From positions 1 through 64,000 of the forward strand of contig JARIDJ010000080.1 of NCBI GenBank assembly GCA_029267175.1: a DNA stretch of 64,000 nt, given 5' to 3'. The DNA comes from Psychrobacter sp. (lineage in GTDB: Bacteria > Pseudomonadota > Gammaproteobacteria > Pseudomonadales > Moraxellaceae). Positions 8,231 to 16,816 of this stretch are shown in pieces. Each line of letters begins with the position of its first letter. Within the stretch, counting starts at the first letter, position 1. A program made the position numbers and the translations under genes. The notes under the pieces were generated by a model. It saw nothing but the letters and a program-made list of their open reading frames with translations. It did not search any database and was not told where the DNA came from.

Positions 8231-8902
8231 TTAAAACTCAATACATACCTTTGACCCTGAATACTGTCTATAGTCGTTAATAACTTCTTCAGTAGGCTCA
8301 GTAACCATAGTATAGACACGGCGATTCATATGCCTACCCTCTGCCGTATCATTGGGCGCAATCTGAATCTCGGTGCCACAGTCATACGTCATAATGCGTT
8401 TAGCGGCAATTTTATGTTTCATGGTTAAGTAGTTCTTGATAATCAGCGCTCTGTTTTTTGCCAACGTATTTGCTTGAGTGATTGAACTATCATTATCTAT
8501 TTCGCTTTCAGAGATATTCCCTTCGATGCGCATAGTGGCTGTCTTATGCTTATTCATTCTCTCGGCTATAATATCCAGTTCAGCCTGATATCTTGGCAAT
8601 AGCTCACTACTCCCTTCGGTAAAAAAGGCTCGATATTCAATCTTTAAACGTCTATCAGGCCCAGTCGTTATATGACAGCCCCTTTCGTCTACTACCTCAT
8701 TCTGCTGCGTATTAGGGCACCTGTCTAAGTCATCAGGTACGCCGTCACCATCACTGTCTATGCTAACGGTAAGCGTTGGCATCGTTCTAATGTCTTCATA
8801 CTGAGGTATAGTTTTTGACGGCGCAATTTCGGTAGTTTGGCAGCCAGCTAAACCTATAGAAACTGCTAGTAGCAAATTAATAGTGCGACTTTCAATTATC
8901 AT
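8231..8902 (-). CDS. OmpA-family lipoprotein with a calcium-type Asp-rich repeat (paralogue A)
   Basis: A signal peptide ends in a lipobox (LAGC, near residue 21), so this 223-residue protein should be a lipoprotein, probably outer-membrane. DSDGDGVPDDLDRCPNT (about residues 50-66) is a thrombospondin type-3-like Asp repeat, followed by a degenerate OmpA C-terminal domain with NTLAKNRALIIKNYL and NRRVYTM. OmpA domains bind peptidoglycan using an Asp in a GHTD-like turn and an Arg in the following helix. Here the turn reads EGNISESE, so the Asp is missing, while the Arg (KNRAL) is kept. A paralogue with the same layout lies 78 bp upstream on the same strand. Confidence 0.85.
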   Translation of the reverse strand: MIIESRTINLLLAVSIGLAGCQTTEIAPSKTIPQYEDIRTMPTLTVSIDSDGDGVPDDLDRCPNTQQNEVVDERGCHITTGPDRRLKIEYRAFFTEGSSELLPRYQAELDIIAERMNKHKTATMRIEGNISESEIDNDSSITQANTLAKNRALIIKNYLTMKHKIAAKRIMTYDCGTEIQIAPNDTAEGRHMNRRVYTMVTEPTEEVINDYRQYSGSKVCIEF

Positions 8903-8980
8903 TACTCCTCCTCCTTAATATAATAAGCATCAATTTTTGATCAAAATAACGCTAAAAGCTATAACCAATAATAGCTTTAT

Positions 8981-9631
8981 TTAAAATTCAACGCAGGTTT
9001 TTGGAATTGAGTCATCTGGGTGTGGGTAGTTGCTTTCTGCTTCAGGTTCAGTTAATACCCCATAAACTCGACGGTTTAGAAATACGTCCTCGCTATCAGA
9101 AGGTGCGATAGGTGCTCTAGCATCACAACTTGAGGTAATGAAACGCTTAGCATCGATACTGTGTTTTGATAAAAGATAACTTTTGACCATTAACGCTCTA
9201 TTTTTAGCTAAGGAGTTTAGCCCTTTAATCATTTCATCTTCTGAAGTACTACCTTCAATTCTAAAAGTAGATTTATCGTATTCATTCATCTTGGCTGCTA
9301 CTTTATCCAGCTCCATTTGATACTTAGCTACTAGCTCACTACTGCCTTTTGCAAAAAAGGCTCGATATTCCATTTTTAGACCTGTTCCAATAGGCGCAAA
9401 GGGACAGCCTCTTTCATCCACTACCATGTTTTCAGGCGTAGCTGGGCACATGTCTTCGTAGTCAAAAATACCATCACCATCGCTATCTAAATCAGGAATA
9501 TCTGCTTTTATCTTGCTGATATTTTCATCTTGAGATATATTTTTAGAAGGCACAATGGTATTGGTTTGACAGGCTGATAGTAATAAAGTGCTAACCAAAA
9601 TTAAAAGCGTATTTCTTAATTGAAATTTCAT
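8981..9631 (-). CDS. OmpA-family lipoprotein with a calcium-type Asp-rich repeat (paralogue B)
   Basis: Same architecture as the gene downstream of it: signal peptide with lipobox (LLSAC, near residue 20), DSDGDGIFDYEDMCPAT, then a degenerate OmpA domain with NSLAKNRALMVKSYL and NRRVYGVL. The peptidoglycan-binding turn reads EGSTSEDE, so again no GHTD-like Asp. Both copies share blocks such as KNRAL, VVDERGC and EYRAFF, which marks a tandem duplication that has since diverged. The shared loss of the Asp suggests the change predates the duplication. At 216 residues it is short for an OmpA protein because there is no beta-barrel. Confidence 0.85.
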   Translation of the reverse strand: MKFQLRNTLLILVSTLLLSACQTNTIVPSKNISQDENISKIKADIPDLDSDGDGIFDYEDMCPATPENMVVDERGCPFAPIGTGLKMEYRAFFAKGSSELVAKYQMELDKVAAKMNEYDKSTFRIEGSTSEDEMIKGLNSLAKNRALMVKSYLLSKHSIDAKRFITSSCDARAPIAPSDSEDVFLNRRVYGVLTEPEAESNYPHPDDSIPKTCVEF

Positions 9632-9706
9632 AAATATAACCGTGTAAAAAACACTATAATATACTTTTACTATTTGTTAAATTTTATGTTAATGTAAATT
9701 CCAATA

Positions 9707-9740
9707 TGACCGTCACCTCTGCTTTTGCAAGTGGCGGTTC
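9707..9740. terminator. Hairpin after the HrgA-like gene, possible terminator
   Basis: ACCGTCAC and GTGGCGGT pair over 8 bp with one G-T pair. The hairpin lies between the HrgA-like gene and lipoprotein B, both on the minus strand, but neither side has a good T-run, so termination is doubtful. Confidence 0.35.
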
Positions 9741-9775
9741 TTTGGTACTATTGAAACTCCAAGTTCATCAATGAA

Positions 9776-10699
9776 TTAACTGTTCCATAGACTCTTAGTA
9801 ACTCTGCCTGTCTGTATATAAATGCCAACTTGATCTATAAATGACTCAAAATCTTTATTCTCTTCAGTAATACGATTAACAGACAACCAATCTATGTTGT
9901 TACGCTCTCTTGACGGTATTAATATTTGGCTATCAAAAAGTGATTGAGTATTTAGTATTAATACGCCTACTCCGTGTAAGCCTGCAAGCATTTGTAACTC
10001 ACTTTCAACTGCTGAATCTAATCCTGTTGCGACTAAATAAGCATAGTTGGCCCAACTAGAGTTTGAAACCGCTTGAAAAAAACTTTTGCGAACATTCCCT
10101 TTATTTAAATCTTTTTTTACTTCAAACGACCAAAGTCGCACAAAAGCATCATTACTGTTGCGTACACAATCTCTCACCACGCTAGACCAGTTTTTATCTA
10201 ATGTTTCTAAAGCGACAATGTCAGGATGCAACCAATGGTTTCCGCCTGAGCCTTGTGAGTTTCTTGATTTCCGCTCATCAATTCGCTTACAGAAAAGTCC
10301 CATATCTTCTGCCAAAAATTTGATGAGTAAGGGGTAGAGCTCATGTTCACTTAGGATAGGAACGTCTGAACTGCTTCTAGTAATATTGGCTAAAAATTGA
10401 ATGCTTGGCGCTTCACTAGTAATTGACTCATCTGACCAATAGTATAATCTGGGTCTTGGTTTATCCTGCGTCATTACATTTTTACATTGTTTCTTTGCAG
10501 CTTGAGTCCGCGCTCCACCAATCTCAGCAGCTAATTGAGTTATTAAATCACTATGACTTCTATAACGAGGATTTTTCTGTTTTTCTTTAATCTCGTTTGG
10601 ATAACGCTCGATAAATAACTCTGCCATCTCTCGGGCAGTGAAAGTGCGCTCAGGATTATCTCTAAGCGTTTCAATAATCATTTGTACTCTAGTTGTCAT
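9776..10699 (-). CDS. HrgA/COG2958-like protein: winged-helix N-terminus plus PD-(D/E)XK-like nuclease domain
   Basis: The first 90 or so residues look like a HARE-HTH-type winged helix (TFTAREMAELFIERYP, then LYYW). The C-terminal half contains HPDIVALE (Asp160) and, 30 residues on, SFEVKKDL (Glu193, Lys195). This spacing fits the D...ExK core of the restriction-endonuclease fold, and Gln209 follows in FFQAVSNSSWANYAYLVA. The family resembles HrgA, described beside restriction-modification genes in Helicobacter. Here no methylase or partner is nearby: the neighbours are a lipoprotein and a ubiquinone hydroxylase. Its cellular role is not known to me; defence or DNA surveillance is an inference from the domains. 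Confidence 0.75.
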   Translation of the reverse strand: MTTRVQMIIETLRDNPERTFTAREMAELFIERYPNEIKEKQKNPRYRSHSDLITQLAAEIGGARTQAAKKQCKNVMTQDKPRPRLYYWSDESITSEAPSIQFLANITRSSSDVPILSEHELYPLLIKFLAEDMGLFCKRIDERKSRNSQGSGGNHWLHPDIVALETLDKNWSSVVRDCVRNSNDAFVRLWSFEVKKDLNKGNVRKSFFQAVSNSSWANYAYLVATGLDSAVESELQMLAGLHGVGVLILNTQSLFDSQILIPSRERNNIDWLSVNRITEENKDFESFIDQVGIYIQTGRVTKSLWNS

Positions 10700-10763
10700 A
10701 TCATCTCAATTCTAAAACTTGCTGACAGTGTTATTACTGATTTGCTTGGCTAATAACAAAACC

Positions 10764-12041
10764 TCAAACCCCACTCGCCTGCTTCGCAAACAAGCGCATA
10801 AGCGGCTTAATCTTACCGACCCGGTACATGCCTTCGCTACGAATTTGCTGTATAGGACGAGTTTGCGCCAGCTCCCCTGCAAACAGCCAGTTGAGCAGCG
10901 AAAAGCTATGCATCATGATGCTATTATGTGGACGGCGCAAGCGCTCATAGGTGCGTAGGGTCTGCTGACTACCCCAGAGTTTATTGCCACTGCGCGTATA
11001 GTCGTGCTCTAGTTGCTCAAATAGCGCTTGTACATCGAGCATACCTAGGTTTAGCCCTTGTCCGGCTAATGGATGGACGCCGTGCGCCGCGTCACCTATT
11101 AATACTAAGTTATCACTAACATAGCTTTTGGCTTGCTGCGCTGCTAATGGGAAGCTGGCGATTGATTCGATCTTTTGGATAGCGCCAAGCTCATAGTTAC
11201 TAGCGGCAGCGAGTTTATCCGCGATAACGCGCGGCTCTTCTTCTAGCAAAGCTAGCGCTTGATTACGTGGCAGCGTCCAAACCACCGATTGCCAGTGTTG
11301 CGGCTTAGCTTTATCACTATCGGTAATATCAGCGAGTGGCAATAATGCCAATGTACCCGTCGGCAGCATCGCTTGACGCGCAGTGGCATTGTGCGGTTTG
11401 TCGGTTTGAATAGCGCAGCAAATCGCCGTTTGCTTATAGTCTAAGGTGTCAAGCTCAATAGCGGCTTGTTTGCGTACAAAAGAGCCGCGACCATCAGCAC
11501 CAATTAATAAATTAGCAATAATGCTCTTACCATTTTCTAAACTGACTTGATAACCTTTATGCGCACCTAACCAGTCCATAGCAACTACTTTTTGGCCTTT
11601 AATAACGGTAAGATAGTCGCTGACATCGGTATCGTTTAAGCGCTGCCAGAGGGCGTGTTCAATGACTAATGGCTCAACCATACTGCCAAGCATTGGTGCT
11701 GTATTACTGTTTTGCTCATCTTCACTAATGCTATCAGTATCACCAAATAGTAATTCGCCTAAGCCGTTGAGCTGCCAAACCTGCATTTGAGTATAGTCAG
11801 CTTTGCGGCCGCTAGCTTGAATGTTTTGCCAAGCGCCAACCGCTTTTAGCAGATTAATACTAGCGAGGCTAAGCGCATAAACGCGTGCATCACGTTGATG
11901 CAATAACTGTTGCCAACTCTCTTTATCACGCTCAGGAGTAGCGTCTACTAACGTCACAGGGCGTTTGGCTTGGGCTAGCTTTAGCGCTAAGGTTGCGCCA
12001 ACGATACCGCCACCGATAATTAAGCTATGGTTGTTTTTCAT
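10764..12041 (-). CDS. UbiH/UbiF/VisC-family FAD-dependent ubiquinone-biosynthesis hydroxylase
   Basis: These aerobic monooxygenases hydroxylate the ring of ubiquinone precursors. The FAD-binding GGGIVGATLALKLA is at residues 9-22, the ADG motif (LIGADGRGSFVR) mid-protein, and the family's C-terminal signature GDAAHGVHPLAGQGLNLG is intact. At 425 residues the length is normal. It lies 46 bp downstream of a second hydroxylase gene, an arrangement known from Pseudomonas and Acinetobacter where ubiH and visC/ubiI are adjacent. Which ring position it modifies cannot be read from the sequence; UbiF- or UbiI-type is likely because the upstream gene looks more UbiH-like. Confidence 0.9.
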   Translation of the reverse strand: MKNNHSLIIGGGIVGATLALKLAQAKRPVTLVDATPERDKESWQQLLHQRDARVYALSLASINLLKAVGAWQNIQASGRKADYTQMQVWQLNGLGELLFGDTDSISEDEQNSNTAPMLGSMVEPLVIEHALWQRLNDTDVSDYLTVIKGQKVVAMDWLGAHKGYQVSLENGKSIIANLLIGADGRGSFVRKQAAIELDTLDYKQTAICCAIQTDKPHNATARQAMLPTGTLALLPLADITDSDKAKPQHWQSVVWTLPRNQALALLEEEPRVIADKLAAASNYELGAIQKIESIASFPLAAQQAKSYVSDNLVLIGDAAHGVHPLAGQGLNLGMLDVQALFEQLEHDYTRSGNKLWGSQQTLRTYERLRRPHNSIMMHSFSLLNWLFAGELAQTRPIQQIRSEGMYRVGKIKPLMRLFAKQASGV

Positions 12042-12087
12042 ATTTTTTCCAAATTAAATAGCTATAGATAATGAGCACAAAGACCAA

Positions 12088-13425
12088 TTAAGACTTGAGC
12101 CCCATCGCATAAGTAGCCACTAACGGCTTGATATTAGGCAGCTTATCAAAAGCAACTAAGGCCACATTACGCGCCAGCTTGACGGCTGGATTGGCATGAG
12201 TAAAGCCATGTACCACCGCATCGCAAAATAAAATCACTCGTTTTTGATCGGTTTTTCGCGATTTCTCATAGCTTTTTAGCATAGTAGTATCGCCGATATC
12301 TGCGCCTTTTTTGAGTTGTTCGCTCATCATTTGCGCCAAGACGTGCGCGTCACGCATACACAGATTAAAGCCTTGACCGGCTACCGGATGCAAAGTATGC
12401 GCCGCATTACCCATGATGACGCAGCGGCCATCAACTTGCTTGTCAGCGAGCACACGCATCAAGGGATAAGCGCCGCGACGCCCCGTAACGATAAACTTGC
12501 CTGCGCGCTCGCCAAAAGCTTGTTGTAGCGTCGCCAAGAAATGCGCGTCATCCTGCAGATATTGCTGCTCCTCACCTTTAGGACAAACCCAAACCACCGA
12601 ACGTCGAAAGCCCTGTTGATAGTCATTATTACCATCACCCTCTGGATCAGTGAGTGGCAAGACCGCCAATGGTCCTGCTGGGCTAAAGCGCTCAATGGCG
12701 ATATGCTCATGAGCCTTATCGGTATGTACCACGCCTACGATAGCCGTTTGCTTATAGTCATAATCACTAGTGCTAATCCCTAAAAGCTGGCGCACTGTCG
12801 AGTCGCGACCATCACAGGCTACTAACACGCTACCTTGCAGCTGCTGCTCGCCTTCACTACTGCCATAATAGTTAAAAGTGACGCTAACGCTATCGGCGTA
12901 CTGCTTGACCTCAGTAACATCGGCATTGTCAATCAAGGTAATCAGCGGCTCATTTTGTGCGGCTAATAGTAATTTGCGGCCAAGCCAAGCATTTTCCATC
13001 ACTTGTCCAAAGGATTCGACTTTTTCCTCTTCCCTTTTGAGCTGGGCGCGGCCAAAGCTGCCTTGTTCGCTAATCTGTACCGCGTCAATTCGGCAAGCGT
13101 GGCTTTGTAGCTCTGACCACAGCCCTATCTCTTGATAAATCTGCACCGTACGACGTGACAAGGCAGTATTGCGGCTGTCTAAATAATGACTACGCTGCTT
13201 ATCATCCTCAGGACCCATCTCAGGATAGCTGTTTTTTTCGAGCAAAGTGCTGGCAATACCGCGATGGGCGAGCAATAAAGCAAAAGATAAGCCGACATGA
13301 CCGCCACCAGCGATAAGCACTTGCTGATCAGTAGCAGCATTAGAATGACGGTCTTTATTAGCCTTATGCTCAGACTTAGGGATATTATTTTGGATGGGCG
13401 AAGTATCAAACTCAGAACTTGGCAT
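12088..13425 (-). CDS. ubiH: 2-octaprenyl-6-methoxyphenol hydroxylase-like protein (UbiH type)
   Basis: A second FAD-dependent hydroxylase of the same family, 445 residues. The FAD-binding IAGGGHVGLSFALLLAHRG begins near residue 38 after a hydrophilic N-terminal extension of about 30 residues. ACDGRDSTVRQLL and GNAAHTLHPVAGQGFNLCMRD are the other two family motifs. The extension is rich in Asn, Lys and Ser and lacks a signal peptide; a later start is possible but no better ribosome site is apparent. It is the first gene of a two-gene operon. The UbiH assignment over other family members rests on general resemblance and is moderate. Confidence 0.78.
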   Translation of the reverse strand: MPSSEFDTSPIQNNIPKSEHKANKDRHSNAATDQQVLIAGGGHVGLSFALLLAHRGIASTLLEKNSYPEMGPEDDKQRSHYLDSRNTALSRRTVQIYQEIGLWSELQSHACRIDAVQISEQGSFGRAQLKREEEKVESFGQVMENAWLGRKLLLAAQNEPLITLIDNADVTEVKQYADSVSVTFNYYGSSEGEQQLQGSVLVACDGRDSTVRQLLGISTSDYDYKQTAIVGVVHTDKAHEHIAIERFSPAGPLAVLPLTDPEGDGNNDYQQGFRRSVVWVCPKGEEQQYLQDDAHFLATLQQAFGERAGKFIVTGRRGAYPLMRVLADKQVDGRCVIMGNAAHTLHPVAGQGFNLCMRDAHVLAQMMSEQLKKGADIGDTTMLKSYEKSRKTDQKRVILFCDAVVHGFTHANPAVKLARNVALVAFDKLPNIKPLVATYAMGLKS

Positions 13426-13903
13426 TACTACTCCTCGTATTTGCTATAAAAAATTAGCAAGATTTATCGTTGTTTTTATCTAGTGGCTAAAACTAAAAAT
13501 GCGAGCTAAAGAATACGGATTAAAACTATTGGCTAAAACCACCGGCTAAAATAAGTTATTGGTTAGATTTTAAAGCATCTGCTTTAGTCAGTTATATAAG
13601 CTATAGGTTACCACAAATCATTGTCAACTCTGTGGGCTTAAAGCTAATTATCGAGACTCCTCGTTGCGATAATCAGCCAGTACTAAATTGAGTAAAATAA
13701 AGCCTCTATAGTTAAATAAAAGCTATCCTATTAATAAAATAAGCCGTTGCAATCGACATACAAAACAGTAGCGCCAAGCCACTTCTAAGGCTTGAATTTA
13801 AATAATTATCAACCATAATAAAGAAAGTCTCATTGCTTATTAAGCTACTTATTAAGTCATTTATTATGCCTAAGTCATAGGCATTTATTACAAGGATAAT
13901 CGC
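13426..13903. other. Divergent intergenic region between ubiH and phoH
   Basis: The 478-bp gap is A/T-rich. It contains GGCTAAAA-type short direct repeats around 13483-13560, an 11-bp imperfect inverted repeat (13643-13653 with 13667-13677, one mismatch, 13-nt loop), and a 7-bp hairpin just before the phoH ribosome site. An open frame across the phoH start on the minus strand (13712-13951) is probably spurious. I see no supported gene. Confidence 0.6.
13866..13884 (+). other. Small hairpin in the phoH leader
   Basis: ATGCCTA and TAGGCAT form a perfect 7-bp stem around a 5-nt loop, ending 8 bases before the AAGGAT ribosome site of phoH. It could modulate translation, but the T-run that follows is too weak for a terminator. 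Confidence 0.4.
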
Positions 13904-15001
13904 TTGACTCAATCCATTAGCCGTAATATAACATTTGAATTTTTGACCCAAGCCCAGCTAAAAACGGTATTGGGTGAATACAATAAACATATCAAATACA
14001 TTCAAGAGCGTCTTGATATCAAGATCAGTCAGCGCAAAACAGATTTTTGTTTAAGTGGTGATATCACTGGTGTTGAGCGCGGCGAGCGTATCATCTATAA
14101 GCTAGTCGATGAGGCGCAAAATTCAAAAGACATCACTGCCGAAGAGCTGCATCTCATTATTCAATCGAGCATTTCTCGTGACGAAGATATGAGAGATGAT
14201 GCCGAAGTAAAGAGCGAGAGCGATGACGATTTTGACGCTGCTGATGAGTTTACACCTATCAGCTTACGTACTCGTAAAGGCAAAATCATCCCACGCGGTG
14301 GCAATCAGCAGCGCTATGTCAAAAACGTGCTCAGCTCCGATGTGTCGTTCGGTATTGGCCCTGCCGGTACTGGTAAGACTTACTTGGCAGTAGCGTGCGC
14401 GGTCGATATGATCGAGCGCAATGAGATTGAGCGTATCTTGCTGGTGCGTCCGGCGGTCGAGGCGGGTGAGAAGTTAGGCTTCTTACCGGGCGACTTGACG
14501 CAAAAAATTGATCCTTACTTGCGTCCTTTGTATGACGCGCTGTATGAGATGCTAGGCTTTGAGAAAGTGGGCAAAATGATTGAACGTCAAATCATTGAAG
14601 TGGCGCCGCTAGCTTATATGCGCGGTCGTACTTTGAATAACTCTTTTGTGATTTTGGATGAAGCGCAAAACACCACACCTGAGCAGATGAAGATGTTTTT
14701 GACTCGTTTAGGCTTTGGCTCACGCGCGGTTATCACTGGCGACATTACTCAGGTCGATTTGCCACGTGGCGCTAAATCCGGATTGACGCAGGCATTACAG
14801 ATTTTGAGCGGTATTGAAGAGATTCATATCACTAAGTTTGATTCAAAAGATGTGGTTCGTCATCAGCTAGTACAAAAAATCGTCGAAGCTTATGATGACT
14901 ATGATGATGAGCAATTAATCATTGAAGAAAAGCGCAAACAAGAGCGCCTAGCGGAACAACATCGCCGCGCCGCAATGGCCGATGCCGCGGCTAAGCTGTG
15001 A
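13904..15001 (+). CDS. phoH: PhoH-family ATPase (YbeZ)
   Basis: A cytoplasmic P-loop ATPase linked to RNA metabolism and usually encoded beside ybeY, as here. Walker A is GPAGTGKT (residues 152-159) and Walker B is FVILDEAQNTT. An acidic linker (about residues 93-117) separates an N-terminal KH-like region from the ATPase domain. The start is TTG at 13904, supported by AAGGAT seven bases upstream. An unusual start codon may lower its expression. A terminator follows at 15035, so ybeY has its own promoter despite being next door. Confidence 0.92.
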   Translation: MTQSISRNITFEFLTQAQLKTVLGEYNKHIKYIQERLDIKISQRKTDFCLSGDITGVERGERIIYKLVDEAQNSKDITAEELHLIIQSSISRDEDMRDDAEVKSESDDDFDAADEFTPISLRTRKGKIIPRGGNQQRYVKNVLSSDVSFGIGPAGTGKTYLAVACAVDMIERNEIERILLVRPAVEAGEKLGFLPGDLTQKIDPYLRPLYDALYEMLGFEKVGKMIERQIIEVAPLAYMRGRTLNNSFVILDEAQNTTPEQMKMFLTRLGFGSRAVITGDITQVDLPRGAKSGLTQALQILSGIEEIHITKFDSKDVVRHQLVQKIVEAYDDYDDEQLIIEEKRKQERLAEQHRRAAMADAAAKL

Positions 15002-15034
15002 TATTTGGCGCAATTACTTAATAAACTTATGAAT

Positions 15035-15063
15035 AAAAACCGGACTCTACGTTCGGTTTTTTT
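15035..15063 (+). terminator. Rho-independent terminator after phoH
   Basis: AAAACCG (15036-15042) pairs with CGGTTTT (15054-15060) and is followed by more T. It separates phoH from ybeY. Confidence 0.75.
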
Positions 15064-15201
15064 ATACTTTAACCATTATCTTCACGCTAATGATTATTAA
15101 TAGCAACGTCACTACTGCGTTAGAAAGCTAATAAAAGAATCTGTAGTAAAATAAAGGCTTATAAATAACGATAATCAAGACTTACAAAGGAGCATAATAG
15201 T

Positions 15202-15774
15202 ATGCCAAATGATGAGCAGATAAACGCTAATTTAGCGGCACTAGATATCAGCGCTATAGAGAGTATAACGGATGAATTAGTGGCAGAGCTGTATAGCGAA
15301 GAGCGGTTATTACCCGTGGTAACCGCGACATTGAGTTATATCGATGAGCACCTCAGTAAGGGCTTAAGCCTGCCTTACTTTGCAGATATTGATGCAGAGT
15401 TATGGCGAAGTAAAGTCAAAGCTTTAGATATTTATATTACCGATATTACAGAGGGAAAAGCGCTAAATCTGGAGGCGCGTGGCAAAGATTATGCTACCAA
15501 TATTCTCTCTTATCCTAGTGAGATGCCAGTCAGCGTTATTGAGCTGATGCCAACCCTACCACTAGGCGAGCTGATTATCTGTCATGAAGTGCTTGGGCGT
15601 GAAGCAAGCGAGCAAGATAAAAGCCTAACGCAGCACATTAGCCATTTGATCGTCCATGGCGTACTGCATCTGCTAGGCTTTGATCATGAAATTGGTCAAG
15701 CGGAGCAAGAAGAGATGGAAGCGTTGGAGATTACTATTTTAGCTCGTTTAGATCTTCCCAATCCTTATATTTAG
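15202..15774 (+). CDS. ybeY: Endoribonuclease / rRNA maturation factor YbeY
   Basis: YbeY is a metal-dependent RNase acting on 16S rRNA ends and in ribosome quality control. The zinc-binding signature HGVLHLLGFDHE lies in the C-terminal part and is intact. The 190-residue protein is longer than E. coli YbeY (about 155) because of an extra N-terminal stretch of some 40 residues. The ribosome site AAGGAG is clear 10 bases before the ATG. In many relatives ybeX and lnt follow phoH-ybeY; here the next gene is an unrelated channel on the other strand. Confidence 0.93.
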   Translation: MPNDEQINANLAALDISAIESITDELVAELYSEERLLPVVTATLSYIDEHLSKGLSLPYFADIDAELWRSKVKALDIYITDITEGKALNLEARGKDYATNILSYPSEMPVSVIELMPTLPLGELIICHEVLGREASEQDKSLTQHISHLIVHGVLHLLGFDHEIGQAEQEEMEALEITILARLDLPNPYI

Positions 15775-15792
15775 ACAGTCAAAAATCAGTTT

Positions 15793-16671
15793 TTATGACT
15801 TTTTGTCCATGGGCAGCTTTTGTGATTGGTCCATGGTATTGATCATCTGATCCAAACCTTTGATGTGCACACTACGCTGCGGAAACGGAATATCTATTTT
15901 TTCATTATCAAACACTTCTTTGAACTGCTCAAGTAGATCGCACTGCATCGACCACCAATCCGCGTTAGTCGTCCAAACGTTAAGAGTTAGATCGACTGCA
16001 TTATCGCCCAAATTAGTCACTCTGACGATAGGCTCAGGATCATTAAAAGACATCGGATTTTCTTTGGCTAATTTTAATATCAGCGCTTTGGCAGTTTTTA
16101 GATTGGCATCGTAGCCGACTCCAATAGTGATATCGACACGGCGATTAGGTAGCGCAGTATAATTGATCACCGCTGAGGTGGTAATATCGCTATTGGGAAT
16201 AATAACATCGTGATTATTGATGGTAGTGAGATGGGTATTAACTAAGGTAATCTCAGCCACCGTGCCAGTATAGCTGCTAATTTGTACATAATCGCCTTTT
16301 ATAAAAGGGCGAAAAGTCACAATCATAATGCCAGCGGCAAAGTTTGACAGCTGATCCTTGAGTGATAGGCCAATAGCGACCGCCGCGCCGCCTAATATCG
16401 CTACCACTGAGGTGGTGTGAACGCCGACCTGATTTAGGGCGGCTAACACCACGACCACTAACAAAATACCGTATAATAAACGACTCAAAAAGTTTGCTGC
16501 AGTCGTCTCTAGATGGCTACGAATCATCAGACGATTAGCAAAAGTCACTAGTTTTTTGGCCAGCCAGCGCCCTGCCCAAAATATCAATAGCGCAAGGCCG
16601 ATTTTTATTGCTATAGTTATAGCGCTTTGGGTTAATGCGGCGGCATCAAGGGTAAAACCTAAAAATTCCAT
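15793..16671 (-). CDS. mscS: Small-conductance mechanosensitive channel, MscS family
   Basis: MscS channels open under membrane tension and protect against osmotic down-shock. The 292-residue protein has three N-terminal membrane segments, the pore-lining TM3 with its Gly/Ala pattern (VAILGGAAVAIGLSLKDQLSNFAAG), and the cytoplasmic beta and alpha/beta domains (FRPFIKGDYVQI, then VIIPNSDI). The length matches E. coli MscS (286). It is a single gene convergent with ybeY, and its start faces the left end of the tnpB element. Confidence 0.92.
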   Translation of the reverse strand: MEFLGFTLDAAALTQSAITIAIKIGLALLIFWAGRWLAKKLVTFANRLMIRSHLETTAANFLSRLLYGILLVVVVLAALNQVGVHTTSVVAILGGAAVAIGLSLKDQLSNFAAGIMIVTFRPFIKGDYVQISSYTGTVAEITLVNTHLTTINNHDVIIPNSDITTSAVINYTALPNRRVDITIGVGYDANLKTAKALILKLAKENPMSFNDPEPIVRVTNLGDNAVDLTLNVWTTNADWWSMQCDLLEQFKEVFDNEKIDIPFPQRSVHIKGLDQMINTMDQSQKLPMDKKS

Positions 16672-16718
16672 AAAGGCTCTTTATTGTATAGCTAAGTTTA
16701 TTAAAAGGCGCCGTAAAA

Positions 16719-16740
16719 CCACGTCACTTCTAGGGCGTGG
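16719..16740 (+). repeat. Left-end hairpin of the copy 2 tnpB element
   Basis: CCACG (16719-16723) and CGTGG (16736-16740) form a 5-bp stem. Subterminal hairpins like this are recognised by Y1 transposases of the IS200/IS605 family. In copy 1 the second arm reads CATGG, so its stem has a mismatch. Confidence 0.6.
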
Positions 16741-16786
16741 ATATCAGGCGTCAGCTAGTGTCGCTCATCCTCAAAACAGCCTTGTC

Positions 16787-16799
16787 AACCAAACTCATT
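16787..16799 (+). repeat. Segment upstream of tnpB complementary to the guide-position flank
   Basis: AACCAAACTCATT is the exact reverse complement of 17930-17942, which lies immediately outside the right end. It sits 17 nt before the tnpB ATG. The same region of copy 1 carries a different sequence (AACCGATCGCCTT) between conserved blocks. Confidence 0.7.
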
Positions 16800-16816
16800 G
16801 AGCTCATAATTACCTA

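Noticed and set aside
13712..13951. Minus-strand open frame of 79 codons across the phoH start
   Set aside because: It overlaps the ribosome site and first codons of phoH, has no ribosome site of its own and no recognisable domain.
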